A DNA stretch of 64,000 nt. Source: WAPX01 sp964622075. GTDB taxonomy: Archaea; Halobacteriota; Archaeoglobi; Archaeoglobales; Archaeoglobaceae. This document shows, one piece after another, positions 61,733 through 64,000 of the stretch. The translations under genes were made by a program, and so were the position numbers. Within the stretch, counting starts at the first letter, position 1; each line of letters begins with the position of its first letter. The stretch is from the NCBI GenBank assembly GCA_964622075.1, contig CAZUMR010000062.1:1-64000 (forward strand), written 5' to 3'. The notes under the pieces were generated by a model. That model made no database searches and was not told where the DNA came from. It saw nothing but the letters and a program-made list of their open reading frames with translations.

Positions 61733-61856
61733 TTATCTAATTTGGCTGTAATATTTAATCTCTATAATACAATTTTATTTTTATATAATTTATCTTAACA
61801 TTGCATCCATTGCATCTTTAGCCTTTTGTCATTTCTACATCACATTCTGGTTGTAT

Positions 61857-61884
61857 GCATATGCACCTGCATATGTACCTGCAT
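61857..61884. repeat. 12-bp tandem repeat upstream of arlB
   Basis: GCATATGCACCT and GCATATGTACCT follow each other and a partial third unit (GCATTT) adjoins, about 40 bp before the archaellin TATA box. Confidence 0.85.
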
Positions 61885-61920
61885 TTATTTCTACACTTTT
61901 TTTTACCATGTCAAGAACAA

Positions 61921-61974
61921 ATAACGTTTAAATATGGTAATAATAATAAGCATAATTGAAGAACGGAGGTGAGG
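61921..61974 (+). promoter_or_regulatory. Archaellin promoter and ribosome binding site
   Basis: A BRE/TATA element (AACGTTTAAATAT) is followed about 35 nt later by GGAGGTGAGG, one of the strongest ribosome binding sites in the window. This fits high-level archaellin synthesis. Confidence 0.7.
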
Positions 61975-61978
61975 TCGG

Positions 61979-62629
61979 GTGGTAGGTAGAAAGTTTAGGA
62001 AAGACAGAAAGGGTGCCATCGGTATAGAGACACTGATAGTCTTCATAGCGATGGTGCTGGTAGCAGCAGTGAGTGCAGCAGTTCTCATACAGACTGTCGG
62101 TTACCTCCAGCAGAAGGCAATGGCAACAGGTAGGGAGACTACAAAGGAAGTTTCAAGCGGTATTAAAGTTGACCAGGTTCTCGGTTATTATGATTCTACT
62201 CAGGGTGGTATATCCAAGATTGCTGTAGTCTGTGAACCCAACACTGGAGGTCAGCCAATTGACCTCAGCAAGGTTACTGTTACGATAAGCAACGGTGAAA
62301 CAGCTGCAGTCCTGCACTACAGCAGCACGTACTTTGCCACACTTACCAACGGTGGAGACATATTTACATCTGCTGCATTCCCGACTACAAGCACGAACTT
62401 CGGTATAATTGTGCTGGAGGACTCTGATAAGTCTATCACTGCTACAACACCAACCATGAACTCTGGAGACAGGGTAGCTCTTGCTATAAACACAACCACA
62501 GTGTTTGGCGCTGCAATACCTGTTAACACCCACGTATATGGACAGGTCAAGCCTGAATTCGGCGCTCCAGGTATAATTGACTTCACAACCCCGCCAACGT
62601 ACACAGTGAATGTTGTGACACTGCAGTAA
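61979..62629 (+). CDS. arlB: Archaellin
   Basis: This is the structural subunit of the archaeal swimming filament. The class III signal peptide MVGRKFRKDRKG is cleaved by ArlK/FlaK before AIGIETLIVFIAMVLV, the filament core helix. The outer domain is Thr/Ser-rich with few sequons. GTG 61979 is used with a near-perfect ribosome binding site. Only one archaellin precedes arlC here. Confidence 0.95.
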   Translation: MVGRKFRKDRKGAIGIETLIVFIAMVLVAAVSAAVLIQTVGYLQQKAMATGRETTKEVSSGIKVDQVLGYYDSTQGGISKIAVVCEPNTGGQPIDLSKVTVTISNGETAAVLHYSSTYFATLTNGGDIFTSAAFPTTSTNFGIIVLEDSDKSITATTPTMNSGDRVALAINTTTVFGAAIPVNTHVYGQVKPEFGAPGIIDFTTPPTYTVNVVTLQ

Positions 62630-62639
62630 AGCAAATAAC

Positions 62640-62690
62640 TCTTTTCAAATTTTTTGAGTTTTTTTAAACTTTATTTATTTAAATTTTTGC
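62640..62690 (+). terminator. U-rich partial terminator between arlB and arlC
   Basis: Repeated T-runs (AAATTTTTTGAGTTTTTTTAAAC) fill the gap after arlB. They could terminate most transcripts and so lower expression of the motor genes relative to archaellin. Confidence 0.5.
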
Positions 62691-62704
62691 AGGGGGTGAC
62701 AGAG

Positions 62705-63220
62705 ATGGGACTCAAGTTGTTCAGGAAGAAGAACGTGGACGACGAGGAAGAAATCGAGGAGGAAGAGCTTGAAGAGGAAGAGGAAGAATTTGAAGAAGAT
62801 GAGGAGGAAGAACAGGAAACACCCTCAGGCAGCTCTGGAGGATCAGGAGACAGTGAAACAATTGAGAAAATCATGGAGAGACTTAATGAAATAGACAACA
62901 GGCTACCAAGGATCGATATATCAATAAGTAATTTAAAGAAAGAAATAGACTCGCTAAAACAGGATCTGCAGAAAATGGACGACTCCCTCAAGGACATGAT
63001 GGCATTGTATGAGGTTGTATCTTCTCAGATAAACCCGTTCGTTGGCTCATCCAAGGTTACCGCCCTTAGCCTTCAGAGGCTTGACAACATGGAGAAAGAG
63101 CTCAGGGAACTTGAACAGCTTGTAAACGATGTCGTGGATGATCTGAGGATGCTGTTCAGAAAGACTGTGAATGTGAAGGATATAGTTAACCAGGTCCTCT
63201 ACGAGGAGGTGGTACTGTGA
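62705..63220 (+). CDS. arlC: Archaellum accessory protein ArlC
   Basis: This 171-residue cytosolic protein has a basic N-terminus, a long acidic low-complexity run (about residues 10-45), a coiled coil, and the FlaC signature MALYEVVSSQINPFVG. With ArlD/E it links the motor to the chemotaxis adaptor. ATG 62705 follows GGGGGTGACAGAG. The stop overlaps the next gene. Confidence 0.9.
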   Translation: MGLKLFRKKNVDDEEEIEEEELEEEEEEFEEDEEEEQETPSGSSGGSGDSETIEKIMERLNEIDNRLPRIDISISNLKKEIDSLKQDLQKMDDSLKDMMALYEVVSSQINPFVGSSKVTALSLQRLDNMEKELRELEQLVNDVVDDLRMLFRKTVNVKDIVNQVLYEEVVL

Positions 63221-64000
63221 TCTCTGACAAGGCTGATAACAGGAACATAATATCTCTGGAAGATCTGAAGGAAGAGACGGACACTGCTGGAGAAGAGAAG
63301 GTTACAAAGGACGTTACAAAGAAGTCAGAGGAAGAAAAGAAATCTCCGTATCTTTCGGATGAGGAAATCAAGGAGTACCTTGAGAGATACAGAGGTAGAA
63401 TACCTTCTGTAATACTGAGGGACATATACGAGATGCTGAAGGGCAGGAGGATAACTGAGAGACACATAGACAGGATAGTTGAAAAGGTAGAGGCCATGCT
63501 GAATGCTGATAACCAGCTTAGAAAAATTGATGATATATATAAAAAGCTTGAAAGCCTTGAGAAACTGCTCAGGAGTGATGTTTCCAAGGTTGTGAATGTT
63601 GAGGCTGTTAAGACTGAAACTCCTGAGCAGATGTCAGATGAAAAATCAGGGATGGCTGAAGAGAGCGTTGGAGTTGCAGGAGAGGGTGGTGTTGAGAGTG
63701 CTGAGAGAGAAAGCGTTGGGAGAGAAGTGGAGGTTGGAGAAAGTGCAAGGGGCGTTAGGGCTGAAATCGAGAGACCTGAGGAGAAATTTGCAGGTGTTGA
63801 AGAACCTCAAAAAATACCCGGAGGTGAGGTTATGCAGGGTGATGTTATGCATTCAGGTTTAGGTCGAGCTCAGACTCACGCTCATCCTGTTAGAGAAGCA
63901 CAGGATGTGTATCGTGAACATCGCTATCACGAGCACAATTACCGTTACCCGGCGAGGAGAGATAGATGGGTGGAGAGTGCTTATGCTTATTACCACGAGG
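63217..64000 (+). CDS. Archaellum accessory protein ArlD/E-like, incomplete at the window edge
   Basis: The frame opens at GTG 63217, overlapping the arlC stop by 4 bp, and stays open to the last base, so the C-terminus is outside the window. Residues 45-95 (YLSDEEIKEYLERYRGRIPS...) match the N-terminal module of FlaD/FlaE. Then follow a coiled coil, a long Glu/Val/Gly-rich linker, and a His/Tyr/Arg-rich stretch near the end. Whether it is ArlD, ArlE or an ArlD-E fusion cannot be told without the C-terminal domain. Confidence 0.8.
   Translation, partial: MISDKADNRNIISLEDLKEETDTAGEEKVTKDVTKKSEEEKKSPYLSDEEIKEYLERYRGRIPSVILRDIYEMLKGRRITERHIDRIVEKVEAMLNADNQLRKIDDIYKKLESLEKLLRSDVSKVVNVEAVKTETPEQMSDEKSGMAEESVGVAGEGGVESAERESVGREVEVGESARGVRAEIERPEEKFAGVEEPQKIPGGEVMQGDVMHSGLGRAQTHAHPVREAQDVYREHRYHEHNYRYPARRDRWVESAYAYYHE

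Overview
The window is archaeal chromosome, most likely from the order Archaeoglobales (an Archaeoglobus, Ferroglobus or Geoglobus relative); I cannot fix the species. Archaeal markers include ribosomal protein L40e, aIF1, the proteasome beta subunit, the FttA/aCPSF1 termination RNase, TmcA, NreA, archaemetzincin, an archaellin operon and a PGF-CTERM surface protein. C1 metabolism is represented by formylmethanofuran dehydrogenase subunit B beside an unusual ACDS-epsilon/ferredoxin fusion. The hsp20 promoter carries a perfect CTAAC-N5-GTTAG palindrome, the heat-shock operator described for Archaeoglobus fulgidus HSR1. Many promoters place a TATA box about 26 nt before the start codon, so leaderless mRNAs look common; others have strong GGTGA-type ribosome binding sites.

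Layout. 0-7.8 kb: phosphoesterase, bactofilin-like protein, Obg/YchF-type GTPase, NMD3-like small protein, CDIN1-like nuclease, NreA repair protein, CYTH protein and a TraB-like protein. 8-8.8 kb: a secreted, sequon-rich tetraheme cytochrome c, the best candidate for a notable system (extracellular electron transfer, possibly a cytochrome filament subunit). 8.9-18.2 kb: CobT-like protein, HisA, archaemetzincin, tRNA-Gly, L40e, a large pilin-like protein, a membrane Clp-fold protease, Hsp20, cupin PGI and PurB. 18.2-27 kb: homocysteine synthesis cluster (HcyA-CBS, NIL-ferredoxin, UPF0280), DMT transporter, site-2 protease, methyltransferase, membrane PLD protein, core-MetE, MarC and NUDIX. 27-32.6 kb (minus strand): FwdB, epsilon/ferredoxin fusion, a Cas4-like protein without a recognisable catalytic E-x-K, UPF0212, HerA and aIF1. 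32.8-40.1 kb: ABC transporter, GlnA, PsmB, FttA, MobB and tRNA-Thr. 40.2-42.2 kb: a decaying accessory patch between tRNA-Thr and tRNA-Ser (RelBE-type toxin-antitoxin remnant, a possibly start-less gene, a DUF45 metallopeptidase). 42.3-55.2 kb: PGF-CTERM protein, ThrC, AroC, SpeD plus branched-polyamine synthase, Mrp, TmcA, PdxS/PdxT and an APC permease with UspA domains. 55.3-61.7 kb: an unassigned structured-RNA candidate, radical SAM enzyme, DUF401 permease, PurQ, MscS, two wHTH proteins and an M20 peptidase. 61.9-64 kb: start of the archaellum operon (arlB, arlC, arlD/E-like, the last cut by the window edge).

Linked functions: HcyA, its ferredoxin partner, UPF0280 and core-MetE outline anaerobic homocysteine and methionine synthesis; MetE product as SAM could feed SpeD and the polyamine synthase. 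MobB fits the Mo/W cofactor need of FwdB.

Two sequence-level phenomena stand out. First, spacers repeatedly carry exact or near-exact 9-16 bp tandem duplications, and the same lesion type, with single-base insertions, has broken the relE-like toxin gene. Second, three places suggest RNA-level control or unassigned RNA: the speD leader with long, partly competing pairings, a 9-bp hairpin in the hsp20 leader, and a GC-rich foldable locus at about 55.3 kb.
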